Below, one piece after another: positions 17,869 through 25,935 of a stretch of 64,000 bases of DNA. This DNA is from Sphingomonadales bacterium (GTDB lineage Bacteria; Pseudomonadota; Alphaproteobacteria; SMXS01): assembly GCA_022844405.1 (NCBI GenBank), contig JALHLV010000011.1, positions 1-64,000 of the forward strand. Reading direction: 5' to 3'. Each line of letters begins with the position of its first letter. Positions within the stretch are counted from its first letter, which is position 1. The position numbers and the translations under genes were made by a program. The notes below the pieces were generated by a model that was not told the origin of the DNA, searched no databases, and worked only from the letters and a program-made list of their open reading frames with translations.

Positions 17869-19068
17869 ATGGCACGGGGAATTCGCGACAAGGTCGCCAT
17901 CATCGGCATGGGCTGCAGCAAGTTCGGCGAACGCTGGGACGCGAACGCCGAGGATCTGATCGTCGAGGCGTTCAACGAGGCGCTCACCGACGCCGGCATC
18001 GAGAAGAACCAGATCGAGGCGGCCTGGTTCGGCACCGCCTTCGACCGGGTGCATGTGGGCGCGTCGGCGCTGCCGCTGTCGACGTCGCTGCGGCTGTCCA
18101 GCATCCCGGTGACCCGCGTCGAGAACATGTGCGCAACGGGCACCGAGGCGCTGCGCGGCGCGACCTACGCCGTCGCGTCGGGCGCCTGCGACATCGCGCT
18201 CGCGCTGGGTGTCGAGAAGCTGAAGGACACCGGCTATGGCGGCCTTCCCGCCGGCTCGCGGGGCCCGCTGCCCGATCTGTGGGTGCCGAACGGCTCGGCG
18301 CCGGGCAACTTCGCCCAGCTTGCCACCGCCTATTCGGCCAAGCATGGCGTCAGCGCCAAGGACCTCAAGGAGGCCATCGGCCACGTCTCGTGGAAGAGCC
18401 ACCAGAACGGCGCCAAGAACGCCAAGGCGCATCTGCAGAAGCCGGTGCCCATGGAAACCATCCTCGGCGCGCAGATGATCGCCGAGCCGCTGGGCCTGTT
18501 CGATTGCTGCGGCGTCAGCGACGGCTCGGCCTGCGCCATCGTCACCACGCCCGAGATCGCCAAGGCTCTCGGCAAGACCGACATCGTCTCCATCAAGGCG
18601 CTGCAATTGTGCCTGTCGGACGGCGTCGAGAGCACCTTCAACACCTGGGACGGCAGCCATTTCGCCACCACCCGCGTGGCGGCCAAGAAGGCCTATGAGG
18701 AAGCCGGCATCAAGGATCCGCGCAAGGAACTCAGCATGATCGAGGTGCATGACTGCTTCTCGATCACCGAGCTGGTGACCATGGAAGACCTCTACATCTC
18801 GGCCGAAGGCCAGGCGGTGAAGGACGTCATGGACGGCTTCTACGACGCCGACGGCCCGCTGCCGTGCCAGATCGACGGCGGCCTGAAATGCTTCGGCCAC
18901 CCGATCGGCGCCTCGGGCCTGCGCATGGTCTACGAGGTCTATCTCCAGCTGCTGGGCCGCGCCGGCCCCCGCCAGCTGAAGAACCCGACCTTCGGCCTCA
19001 CCCACAATCTGGGCGGCGCGCCGCACTCGAACGTGTCGGCGATCGCGGTGATCGGCCGGTATAACTGA
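17869..19068 (+). CDS. Thiolase-family protein (SCP-x/Ltp2-like)
   Basis: 399 residues of thiolase fold. The nucleophilic Cys is present in VENMCATGTEAL, and the C-terminal GHPIGASGLRMV motif is intact, but the usual NEAF is replaced by HDCFSITE and the second active-site Cys region reads THNLGGAPHSN without Cys. This pattern is like SCP-x/Ltp2-type thiolases and aldolases, several of which work only with a DUF35 partner. It begins two bases after the HMGCS-like/DUF35 gene, with AAGGAGG just before the ATG. In archaea a thiolase, an HMG-CoA synthase and a DUF35 protein form one complex; here the last two are fused. The reaction is inferred to be acyl-CoA condensation or its reverse. Confidence 0.88.
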   Translation: MARGIRDKVAIIGMGCSKFGERWDANAEDLIVEAFNEALTDAGIEKNQIEAAWFGTAFDRVHVGASALPLSTSLRLSSIPVTRVENMCATGTEALRGATYAVASGACDIALALGVEKLKDTGYGGLPAGSRGPLPDLWVPNGSAPGNFAQLATAYSAKHGVSAKDLKEAIGHVSWKSHQNGAKNAKAHLQKPVPMETILGAQMIAEPLGLFDCCGVSDGSACAIVTTPEIAKALGKTDIVSIKALQLCLSDGVESTFNTWDGSHFATTRVAAKKAYEEAGIKDPRKELSMIEVHDCFSITELVTMEDLYISAEGQAVKDVMDGFYDADGPLPCQIDGGLKCFGHPIGASGLRMVYEVYLQLLGRAGPRQLKNPTFGLTHNLGGAPHSNVSAIAVIGRYN

Positions 19069-19117
19069 ACGCGATGGGGCTGTCGCGATAACGCGGCGGC
19101 CCCAGGCATTCACCCAT

Positions 19118-19471
19118 ATGTCTTTCTGGGTCTACATCTTGAGGTGCAGCGACGGTTCGTATTACACCGGGCAGACAGACAATATCGAGAAGCGGCTCGC
19201 TGAACATCAGAACGGCATCAAGTGCGTCTACACGCGTCGGCGAAGGCCGGTCGAGCTGGTCTTCACCGAGTATTTTTCTACCCGAGAGGAGGCCCGCGAT
19301 GCCGAGAGGCGGATCAAGGGCTGGTCACGGCTGAAGAAAGAAGCGCTCATCCGGCGCGACTGGGACGAACTGGTGAGATTGTCGAACCTCAAGGCAGAGT
19401 CGCTTCCCCTCTTCGCTCGACCTGTTGAAGACGATGGCGTGTGCAACACTCAAACCTCACCGTGTCCCTGA
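19118..19471 (+). CDS. Small GIY-YIG nuclease family protein
   Basis: 117 residues with the UvrC-like GIY-YIG core at the N-terminus: VYILRCSDGSYYTGQT supplies the VYIL and YTG elements, followed by EKRLAEHQNG and catalytic-type Arg/Glu positions (EARDAERRIKGWSRLKKEAL). Such stand-alone proteins are common and their biological role is not established. The last codons (Ser-Pro-Cys-Pro-stop) are read from the left arm of a hairpin repeat: the TGA stop at 19469-19471 lies inside CCGTGTCCCTGAG. The gene's end has therefore been rewritten by, or evolved with, the repeat. It converges on the quinoprotein gene. Confidence 0.9.
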   Translation: MSFWVYILRCSDGSYYTGQTDNIEKRLAEHQNGIKCVYTRRRRPVELVFTEYFSTREEARDAERRIKGWSRLKKEALIRRDWDELVRLSNLKAESLPLFARPVEDDGVCNTQTSPCP

Positions 19472-19532
19472 GCTTGTCGAAGGGCCTGCATCAGCTTTCG
19501 TGCAAGGCCCTTCGACAAGCTCAGGGACACGG
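19460..19532. repeat. REP-like palindromic repeat, copy 1 (with GIY-YIG gene)
   Basis: Left arm 19460-19490 (31 bases, starting CCGTGTCCCTGAGCTTG) pairs with right arm 19501-19532, with a 10-base loop TCAGCTTTCG. One base is missing near the loop on the left arm (GGCCTGCA against TGCAAGGCC). Pairing extends outward by three more bases (TCA/TGA). Two sister copies are at 60181 and 63845. The stem differs from them by a compensatory T-A for C-G pair (19475 with 19517). It lies between convergent genes. Confidence 0.92.
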
Positions 19533-19689
19533 TGAATATTATTGTTGCACGACTACAGTTGTGTCTCACTCCGGGGGTGGCCCATAGGGAATCGAACTGG
19601 TGAAATGAGCGAGGGTTTCGGTGACGCTTTACTAAATCTGCACGCTGCTGAAGGTTAGGCTCACCGAGCTCAGCCCGCGGACAGCGCGC

Positions 19690-21795
19690 TCACCCCCTCC
19701 CATCCTTCGTCTCATGCGCCCGCCGGATCACATAGGCGCGGATCGCCTCCGCGTCTTCGGCGCTGATCATCTGCCCGAATCCGGCCATGCCGTTTTCCTT
19801 CAGCGTGCCGTCGATGACCACGGCGAGCCAGGCGTCCTTCGTCTTCATGTTGGCGGACCAGCGCAGGTCGGGCACCACGCCCGAGCCGACGGCCGCGTCG
19901 CCGTGGCAGACATGGCACAGCCGGTGGAACAGAGCGTGGCCACGGGCGACGGATCCGGCGCGGGCGGTCTGCGGCGGCGGGTCGGGCCGTGGCGGCGGCG
20001 TCATGTCGAGCGGCGGCAACTTGGCCGTGCCGCCCAGCTTGAAGGTCAGCACCCGCGCCTTGCGGAACCGGGTGGACTCCGGCGCGAAATAGCCGGCGCC
20101 GATGCCGAACGCGCCGCCCCAGCCGGCCATGACGCTGACATACTGCTCGCCGTTCACCTGGTAGGTGATGGGCGCGGCCATCACGCCGGTCTGCGCCGGC
20201 GCCTCCCACAGCTTGTTGCCGTTGTCGGCCTTATAGGCGACCAGCCTGCCGTCGGCGGTGCCCTGGAACAGCAGGCCGCCGGCGGTGGCGAGGACACCGC
20301 CGTTCCACGGTCCGTCATACTGGACGCTCCAGGCCTCCTTCTGGGTCACCGGGTTCCAGGCCGAGAGCTTCCCCTTCACCATCGCTCTGGCCGCCTTGCG
20401 CTGGGCCTCGTCGTCGGGCAGCGAGGCGATCACCATGTCGGTGCCCGTGTTGTAGCGGCCGGGATACACATCGAACGGGTCGTCGGTCTTGTAGAGCGAC
20501 GCCATCTCCAACGCCGGAATGTAGACCAGCCCGGTCTTAGGGCTGTAGGCCATGGGCTGCCAGTTGTGCGCGCCCAGCGGCGACGGCGACACCAGCGCCG
20601 GCTTCAGCGTGTAGCGCGCCGCCTCGTTCTCGATCGGCCGGCCGGTCTTCGGGTCGATCCCCTTCGCCCAGGTCACCGGCACGAAGTTCTTGGCCGAGAT
20701 GAACGCGCCCGTCGCCCTGTCCAGCACGTAGAAGAAGCCGTTCTTGGGCGCCTGCATGATCACCTTGCGCACCTGGCCGTCGATGGTCAGGTCGGCCAGG
20801 ATCATGTGCTGGGTGGCGGTATAGTCCCAGGTCTCGCCCGGCACGGTCTGGTAGTGCCAGACATAGGCGCCGGTATCCGGGTCGAGCGCCACGATCGAGG
20901 CGAGGAACAGGTTGTCGCCGCCCGCCGGGCTGCGGATCTGCTGGTTCCACGGCGAGCCGTTGCCAACGCCCACATAGAGCAGGTCGAGCTCGGGATCGTA
21001 GGCCATGGAATCATAGACGGTGCCGCCGCCGCCCATGGTCCACCATTCGCCGTCCCAGGTCTGGGCGGCCTCCTTCAGCACGTCGCTCTCGAACACGTCC
21101 GCTGGATGCCCCGGCACAGTGTAGAAGCGCCACGCCAGCGCGCCGGTGTCGGCGTCGTAGGCGCTGACATAGCCGCGCACGCCCATGTCGGCGCCGCCAT
21201 TGCCGATGATCACCTTGCCCTTCACCACTCGCGGCGCGCCGGTGATGGTATAGGGCTTGGTCCTGTCGATGGTGCTGACGTCCCACACCGGCTTGCCGGT
21301 GCCGGCGTCGAGCGCCACCAGCCGGCCGTCGATGGTGCCGACGAACACCTTGCCCTTCCACACCGCCGCGCCGCGGTTGACCACGTCGCAGCAGGCATGG
21401 ACGCCCCATTCCTTGGGCACCTCGGGATCGTAGGTCCACAGCAGCCTGCCGGTCGCGGCGTCGAGCGCATAGACCAGGCTCCAGGCGCCGGTGGTGTACA
21501 TCACGCCGTCGACGACGATGGCGGTCGCTTCGATGCCGCGGGTGGTGTCGAGATCGTGGTACCAGGCGAGGCCGAGCTTCGCGACGCTCGCTGCGTTGAC
21601 CTGATCGAGCGGGCTGTAGCGCTGCTCGGCATAGGTCCGGCCCGTGCTCATCCAGTTGCCGGGCTCCAGGTCGGCGTTGACCAGGCGGGTCTCGTCGACC
21701 GCCGCCGGTCCCGCTGGCTTCTCTTCCTGCTTGCCGCAAGCGACCAGCATCACCGCGATCAGCACCGCCGGCAGTACGCGCATCACCGTCGTCAC
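19690..21795 (-). CDS. Lipoprotein PQQ-dependent alcohol dehydrogenase with C-terminal haem c
   Basis: 701-residue quinohaemoprotein. A lipoprotein signal (VLIAVMLVACG) suggests anchoring in the envelope. The eight-bladed PQQ propeller shows the adjacent-cysteine pair (HACCDVVNRG), blade repeats such as VYALDAATGRLLWTYDP, and the active-site region GETWDYTATQH with the catalytic Asp. A cytochrome c domain ends the protein with haem motif CHVCH and a downstream axial Met. It should oxidise an alcohol in the periplasm and pass electrons to a cytochrome. The start is taken as GTG at 21795, eight bases after ACGGGG; an in-frame TTG at 21825 reads through a GGGGAGGA sequence and is unlikely. No PQQ synthesis genes are nearby. 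Confidence 0.88.
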   Translation of the reverse strand: MTTVMRVLPAVLIAVMLVACGKQEEKPAGPAAVDETRLVNADLEPGNWMSTGRTYAEQRYSPLDQVNAASVAKLGLAWYHDLDTTRGIEATAIVVDGVMYTTGAWSLVYALDAATGRLLWTYDPEVPKEWGVHACCDVVNRGAAVWKGKVFVGTIDGRLVALDAGTGKPVWDVSTIDRTKPYTITGAPRVVKGKVIIGNGGADMGVRGYVSAYDADTGALAWRFYTVPGHPADVFESDVLKEAAQTWDGEWWTMGGGGTVYDSMAYDPELDLLYVGVGNGSPWNQQIRSPAGGDNLFLASIVALDPDTGAYVWHYQTVPGETWDYTATQHMILADLTIDGQVRKVIMQAPKNGFFYVLDRATGAFISAKNFVPVTWAKGIDPKTGRPIENEAARYTLKPALVSPSPLGAHNWQPMAYSPKTGLVYIPALEMASLYKTDDPFDVYPGRYNTGTDMVIASLPDDEAQRKAARAMVKGKLSAWNPVTQKEAWSVQYDGPWNGGVLATAGGLLFQGTADGRLVAYKADNGNKLWEAPAQTGVMAAPITYQVNGEQYVSVMAGWGGAFGIGAGYFAPESTRFRKARVLTFKLGGTAKLPPLDMTPPPRPDPPPQTARAGSVARGHALFHRLCHVCHGDAAVGSGVVPDLRWSANMKTKDAWLAVVIDGTLKENGMAGFGQMISAEDAEAIRAYVIRRAHETKDGRG

Positions 21796-22010
21796 AACAT
21801 GACCCCGTTTCCGTCCTCCCCGCAAAAGACGCTACCGCAGGGCAGGGCCGCTGACACTTTCTTTCTGCCGGACCAGCGGACCCCATGCGACCGGTCGGGC
21901 ATCGCGCGCGGGGTTGTATTTCCCCCGTGACGTCCCATTATCAGACTCATGGGGAAGAATTGTCCGTTCATGACGCGCAATTTAACCACCGCGCGGCGCG
22001 AGGGCACCGC

Positions 22011-23102
22011 ATGAGGGCCGAGACCGATATCGGCCCGCCCGATCTGGACCCCAACCACTACTGGCCGTTGCTGCGCTACCTGGACAAGGCGGGTGCTGCC
22101 ATCGCGCCGTTGTCCGAGGCACTCGACGGCCGCGACCGGCTGATCCCGCTCTACCACGCCATGGTGCTGACCCGCACCTTCGACCAGAAGGCGGTGTCGC
22201 TGCAGCGGACCGGGCGGCTGGGCACCTACGCATCCTCGCTCGGCCAGGAGGCGGTTTCGGTCGGTGTCGGGGCATCCATGAACAAGGACGACGTGCTGCT
22301 GCCCGCCTTCCGCGATCACGGCGCCATGCTGTGGCGCGGCGTCACCATGGTCGAGATCCTGCAGTACTGGAGCGGCGATGAGCGTGGCTGCGACTTCGCC
22401 GGCCCGCGCGAGGATTTTCCCGTCGCCATTCCGGTCGCCAGCCAGGCGCCGCACACCGTCGGCGTCGCCATGGCATTCCAGCTGCGCAGGCAGAAGCGCG
22501 TGGCCGTCTGCATCCTCGGCGACGGCGCCACCTCGAAGGGCGATTTCTACGAGGCGATCAACGCCTGCGGCGTCTGGAGCCTGCCGGCCGTGTTCGTCAT
22601 CAACAACAACCAGTGGGCGATCTCCGAGCCGACCCGGATGCAGACCGCCGCGCCGACCCTGGCGCAGAAGGCGGTCGCCGCCGGCATCGCCGGATCGCGC
22701 GCCGACGGCAACGACGTGGTCGCCGTGCGCGACGCGGTGTCCCGGGCCGTGGAGGAAGCGCGCGCAGGCCGCCCGCAGGTCGTCGAGGCGCTGACCTACC
22801 GGCTGGGCGACCACACCACCGCCGACGACGCCCGCCGCTACCGCGATGACGCCGAGGTCAGCGCCCGCTGGCAGGAGGAACCCATCCTGCGGCTGCGCAA
22901 CTACCTGGTCGGGCGCGGCTGGTGGACCAAGGCGGACGAGGAGGCGCTGATCAGGGACATACGCGCGCAGGTCGACGCCGCCGTCGAGGCCTACCTGGCC
23001 ATGCCGCCGCAGGAACCGGCGGCGATGTTCGATTACCTCTACGAGACGCTGCCGCCCTCGCTGGCGGAGCAGCGCCGCCTGGCGGAGGACGGCGATGGCT
23101 GA
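22011..23102 (+). CDS. 2-oxoacid dehydrogenase E1 component, alpha subunit
   Basis: 363 residues of the thiamine-diphosphate E1-alpha family. It shows RTFDQKAVSLQRTGRLGTY, substrate/cofactor loop RDHGAMLWRG, and the ThDP-Mg motif GDGATSKGDFYEAIN...NNNQ. The heterodimeric alpha/beta form fits branched-chain 2-oxoacid or pyruvate dehydrogenases. The ATG at 22011 follows GAGGG by 8 bases; an upstream TTG at 21960 after GGGGAAG is a weaker alternative. It overlaps E1-beta by 8 bases and is divergent from the quinoprotein gene. Substrate cannot be decided from sequence alone; branched-chain 2-oxoacids are most likely given the Bkd-like N-terminal wording. Confidence 0.9.
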   Translation: MRAETDIGPPDLDPNHYWPLLRYLDKAGAAIAPLSEALDGRDRLIPLYHAMVLTRTFDQKAVSLQRTGRLGTYASSLGQEAVSVGVGASMNKDDVLLPAFRDHGAMLWRGVTMVEILQYWSGDERGCDFAGPREDFPVAIPVASQAPHTVGVAMAFQLRRQKRVAVCILGDGATSKGDFYEAINACGVWSLPAVFVINNNQWAISEPTRMQTAAPTLAQKAVAAGIAGSRADGNDVVAVRDAVSRAVEEARAGRPQVVEALTYRLGDHTTADDARRYRDDAEVSARWQEEPILRLRNYLVGRGWWTKADEEALIRDIRAQVDAAVEAYLAMPPQEPAAMFDYLYETLPPSLAEQRRLAEDGDG

Positions 23103-24075
23103 GATCACCCTGGTCGAGGCCGTGGCGATGGCGCAGGCGCGGGCCATGCAGGACGATCCCAGCGTGCTGGTGCTGGGCGAGGACGTCGGCAAGGACGGCG
23201 GCGTGTTCCGCGCCACTGAAGGCCTGCTTGCCCGCTTCGGCCCGGAGCGGGTGCGCGACACGCCGCTTGCCGAGGGACTGATCGCCGGTATGTCGGTCGG
23301 CCTCGCCGCGCAGGGCTTCCGGCCGGTCGCCGAGATCCAGTTCATGGGTTTCGTCTATCCGGCGGTCGACCAGATCGTGAACCACGCCTCGCGGCTGAGG
23401 AACCGCACGCGCGGCCGGCTGAGCTGCCCCATGGTGCTGCGGATGCCCATGGGCACCGGCATCAAGGCGCCCGAGCACCACTCCGAAAGCATGGAGGCCA
23501 TGTTCGCCCACATGCCGGGCCTTCGGGTGGTGATCCCGTCGTCGCCGTCGAAAGCCTACGGCCTGCTGCTCGCCGCGATCCGCGACCCGGACCCCGTCAT
23601 CTTCCTCGAGCCCACGCGCCTCTACCGCGCGGTGAAGGAGGAGGTGGAGGACGACGGCGAGGCGGCCGAGCTCGACCGTTGCTTCGTGCTGCGCGAAGGG
23701 ACCGACATCACCCTCGTCACCTGGGGCGCCATGACCCGCGAGACGCTGGCCGCCGCGGATGCGCTGGCCCTGGACGGCATCCATGCCGAGGTGATCGACG
23801 TCGCCACCATCAAGCCGCTGGACGAGGAGACCATCCTCGCGTCGGTCGGCAAGACCGGGCGCTGCGTCATCGTCCACGAGGCGGCGCTGACCGGCGGCTT
23901 TGGCGGCGAGATCGCCGCGCGGCTCGCCGACAAGGGCCTGCTGTCGCTGACCGCGCCGGTCCGCCGCGTCGCCGGTTGGGACACGGTCATGCCGCTGCCG
24001 CGCATGGAGGACATGTACCTGCCCAGCGTCGCCCGCATCCTCAGGGCGGCCCGCGAAACGGTGAACTACCAATGA
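23095..24075 (+). CDS. 2-oxoacid dehydrogenase E1 component, beta subunit
   Basis: 326 residues. Family motifs include VLGEDVGKDGGVFRATEGL, the LAEGLIAGMSVGLA helix, AEIQFMGFVYPAVDQI, and the C-terminal transketolase block CVIVHEAALTGGFGGEIAA. It completes the E1 active site with the alpha subunit and decarboxylates a 2-oxoacid, passing the acyl group to the E2 lipoyl arm. It overlaps the alpha gene by 8 bases and the E2 gene by ATGA (24072-24075), so the three proteins are probably made in fixed ratio from one mRNA. Confidence 0.93.
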   Translation: MAEITLVEAVAMAQARAMQDDPSVLVLGEDVGKDGGVFRATEGLLARFGPERVRDTPLAEGLIAGMSVGLAAQGFRPVAEIQFMGFVYPAVDQIVNHASRLRNRTRGRLSCPMVLRMPMGTGIKAPEHHSESMEAMFAHMPGLRVVIPSSPSKAYGLLLAAIRDPDPVIFLEPTRLYRAVKEEVEDDGEAAELDRCFVLREGTDITLVTWGAMTRETLAAADALALDGIHAEVIDVATIKPLDEETILASVGKTGRCVIVHEAALTGGFGGEIAARLADKGLLSLTAPVRRVAGWDTVMPLPRMEDMYLPSVARILRAARETVNYQ

Positions 24076-25184
24076 GCCTGTTCAAGCTGCCCGATCTGGG
24101 CGAGGGCCTGCAGGAGGCCGAAATCGTCACCTGGCATGTGGGCGAGGGCGACCACGTCGTCGCCGACCAGCCGCTGGTGTCGGTTGAGACCGAAAAGGCC
24201 GTGGTCGAGGTGCCGTCGCCCTGGTCGGGCCGGATCAGGACCCTGTTCGCTCAGACCGGCGACACCGTCGCCGTGGGCGCCGACCTGGTGGAGATCGAGC
24301 AGGAGATCGGCGCCGATACCGGAACCGTCGTCGGCAGCGTGTCGCCGGCGGCGCCGGTTGGCGCGAAGCCCGTGCGGCCTCAGACACCGGTGGCGCGCGG
24401 CGAGGTGATCAAGTGCACGCCGGCTGTCCGCGCGCTGGCCCGCGAGCTGGGCGTCGACCTGGCAACGGTCGCGCCGACCGGCGATCACGGCCAGGTCACT
24501 CGCGAAGACGTGGAAGCCGCCGCCGGGCGGGGTGCCGCGAAACCCGATCTGGAATGGCAGAGGGTGCGCGGGGTGCGCCGGGCCATGGCGCGCAACATGA
24601 CGGCGTCTGGCCGCTCGGTGGTGCCGGCGACGATCATGGACGAGGCCGACATCCATGGCTGGGCCGAAGGCACCGACGTGACCATGCGGCTGGTGCGCGC
24701 CATCGGCGCCGGCGTCGCCGCGTCGCCCGGCCTCAACGCCTGGTATGACGCGGCCGGCGAGCGGCTGCTGATCCATCCGGAGGTGCATCTGGGCATCGCG
24801 GTCGACACCGAGGGCGGCCTGTTCGTGCCGGTGCTCAACGACATCGCCAACCGGCCCGTCGATGACCTCAAGCGCGGCCTGGAGGCGCTCAAGGCCGCCG
24901 TGCGCTCGCGGCAGATTCCGCTCGAGCACCTGAAGGGCCAGACCATCACCCTGTCGAATTTCGGCACCCTGGGCGGGCGGCACGCCCATCTCGCGATCGT
25001 GCCGCCGCAGGTCGCCATCGCCGGCGCGGGGCGCATCGTCCGCAAGGTCGTGCCCGACGGCGATACCGCCGTGGTCCATCCGGTGCTGCCCATGTCGCTG
25101 ACCTTCGATCACCGCGTCGTGACCGGCGGCGAGGCGGCAAGATTCCTCATGGCGCTCATTCTCGATCTGGAGAAGCGCGCGTAG
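24072..25184 (+). CDS. 2-oxoacid dehydrogenase E2 acyltransferase
   Basis: 370 residues: one lipoyl domain (about 1-78, lipoyl Lys42 in VETEKAVVEV), a short linker, a peripheral-subunit-binding domain (TPAVRALARELGVDLATVAP, about 115-150) and a catalytic acyltransferase domain from about 160. The catalytic His347 is present in FDHRVVTGGEAARF, but the position that is Asp in the classical HxxxD motif is Thr351. The PSBD implies an E3 partner, yet no lipoamide dehydrogenase gene follows; a regulatory-looking gap and an HPF gene come next. The complex must borrow E3 from elsewhere. A start by ATGA overlap fits coupling. Confidence 0.92.
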   Translation: MSLFKLPDLGEGLQEAEIVTWHVGEGDHVVADQPLVSVETEKAVVEVPSPWSGRIRTLFAQTGDTVAVGADLVEIEQEIGADTGTVVGSVSPAAPVGAKPVRPQTPVARGEVIKCTPAVRALARELGVDLATVAPTGDHGQVTREDVEAAAGRGAAKPDLEWQRVRGVRRAMARNMTASGRSVVPATIMDEADIHGWAEGTDVTMRLVRAIGAGVAASPGLNAWYDAAGERLLIHPEVHLGIAVDTEGGLFVPVLNDIANRPVDDLKRGLEALKAAVRSRQIPLEHLKGQTITLSNFGTLGGRHAHLAIVPPQVAIAGAGRIVRKVVPDGDTAVVHPVLPMSLTFDHRVVTGGEAARFLMALILDLEKRA

Positions 25185-25284
25185 GAGGCGCATGATCGCG
25201 AGTCCGGCGCCGGGAACGAACGGCGCCGCGGGAGGCACGACGGGATAGAGAGATTTCTTAAGTACGGAAGAAGGAGAGTGCGTC

Positions 25285-25851
25285 ATGGAGATACCGCTGG
25301 AGATCGCCTTTGAAGGCCTGGAGCCTTCGGAAACCGTGGCGGCCCGCGTCAGGCAGGAAGCCTCCAAGCTGGAGCACTTCTACCACCGCATCACCTCATG
25401 CCGCGTGGTCATCGACAAACCCCATCAGCATCACCAGAAAGGCAACGCCTACTACGTCCGTATCCATGTGACCCTGCCGGGCGGCGGCGATGTGGTCGTC
25501 AGCAAGGACTCGGGCCACCGGCGGTCGCACTCGGACGTCTACAACGCCATTCACGACGCCTTCGCGGCGGCCAAGCGCCAGCTGCAGGACGCCATGCGCA
25601 AGCGCCAGCTTCGCACCAGACACCGCGAGGCGCTGCCGCCGGGGATCATCGCCAAGATCTATCCCTACGAAGGCTACGGCCTGATCGCCGGCCCGGGCGG
25701 GCGCGACCTGTATTTCGACCGCGACAGCGTGGCCGAAGGCGGGTTCGAGACCCTGGAGGCGGGACAGGAAGTGGTGTTCTCGGAGATCGTCGGCGCGCAC
25801 GGCGCCCAGGCCGTGGCAGTCCGCGCCATCGCCCGGCGGCGGGTGCATTGA
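25285..25851 (+). CDS. HPF/RaiA-like ribosome factor fused to a cold-shock-like domain
   Basis: 188 residues. The first 105 or so residues look like an HPF/YfiA/RaiA fold (PLEIAFEGLEPSETVAARVR, a long helix, FAAAKRQLQDAMRKRQ), the family that binds the 30S decoding region and idles ribosomes. Residues about 118-186 resemble a cold-shock/S1-type OB domain: GIIAKIYPYEGYGLIAGPGG followed by RDLYFDRDSV and VVFSEIVGAHG, matching the beta-strand spacing of CSD proteins. The start is preceded by AGAAGGAGAG. It stands alone, 100 bases after the E2 gene and 84 before a flavoprotein. It is likely a stress or stationary-phase ribosome protein that also contacts RNA. Confidence 0.82.
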   Translation: MEIPLEIAFEGLEPSETVAARVRQEASKLEHFYHRITSCRVVIDKPHQHHQKGNAYYVRIHVTLPGGGDVVVSKDSGHRRSHSDVYNAIHDAFAAAKRQLQDAMRKRQLRTRHREALPPGIIAKIYPYEGYGLIAGPGGRDLYFDRDSVAEGGFETLEAGQEVVFSEIVGAHGAQAVAVRAIARRRVH

Positions 25852-25935
25852 CCGGCTGACAGCCGCCATTTCCCCATGGCCATCCAGCCGCGAAGCCAGT
25901 AGTTTTCCCGGCAAAGACACGGATGGAGTGGGGAC

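Noticed and set aside
19585-19620. tRNA-like fragment (minus strand GTTCGATTCCC)
   Set aside because: The T-loop wording is present, but the flanking bases do not pair into a T-stem and no acceptor or anticodon arms are found.
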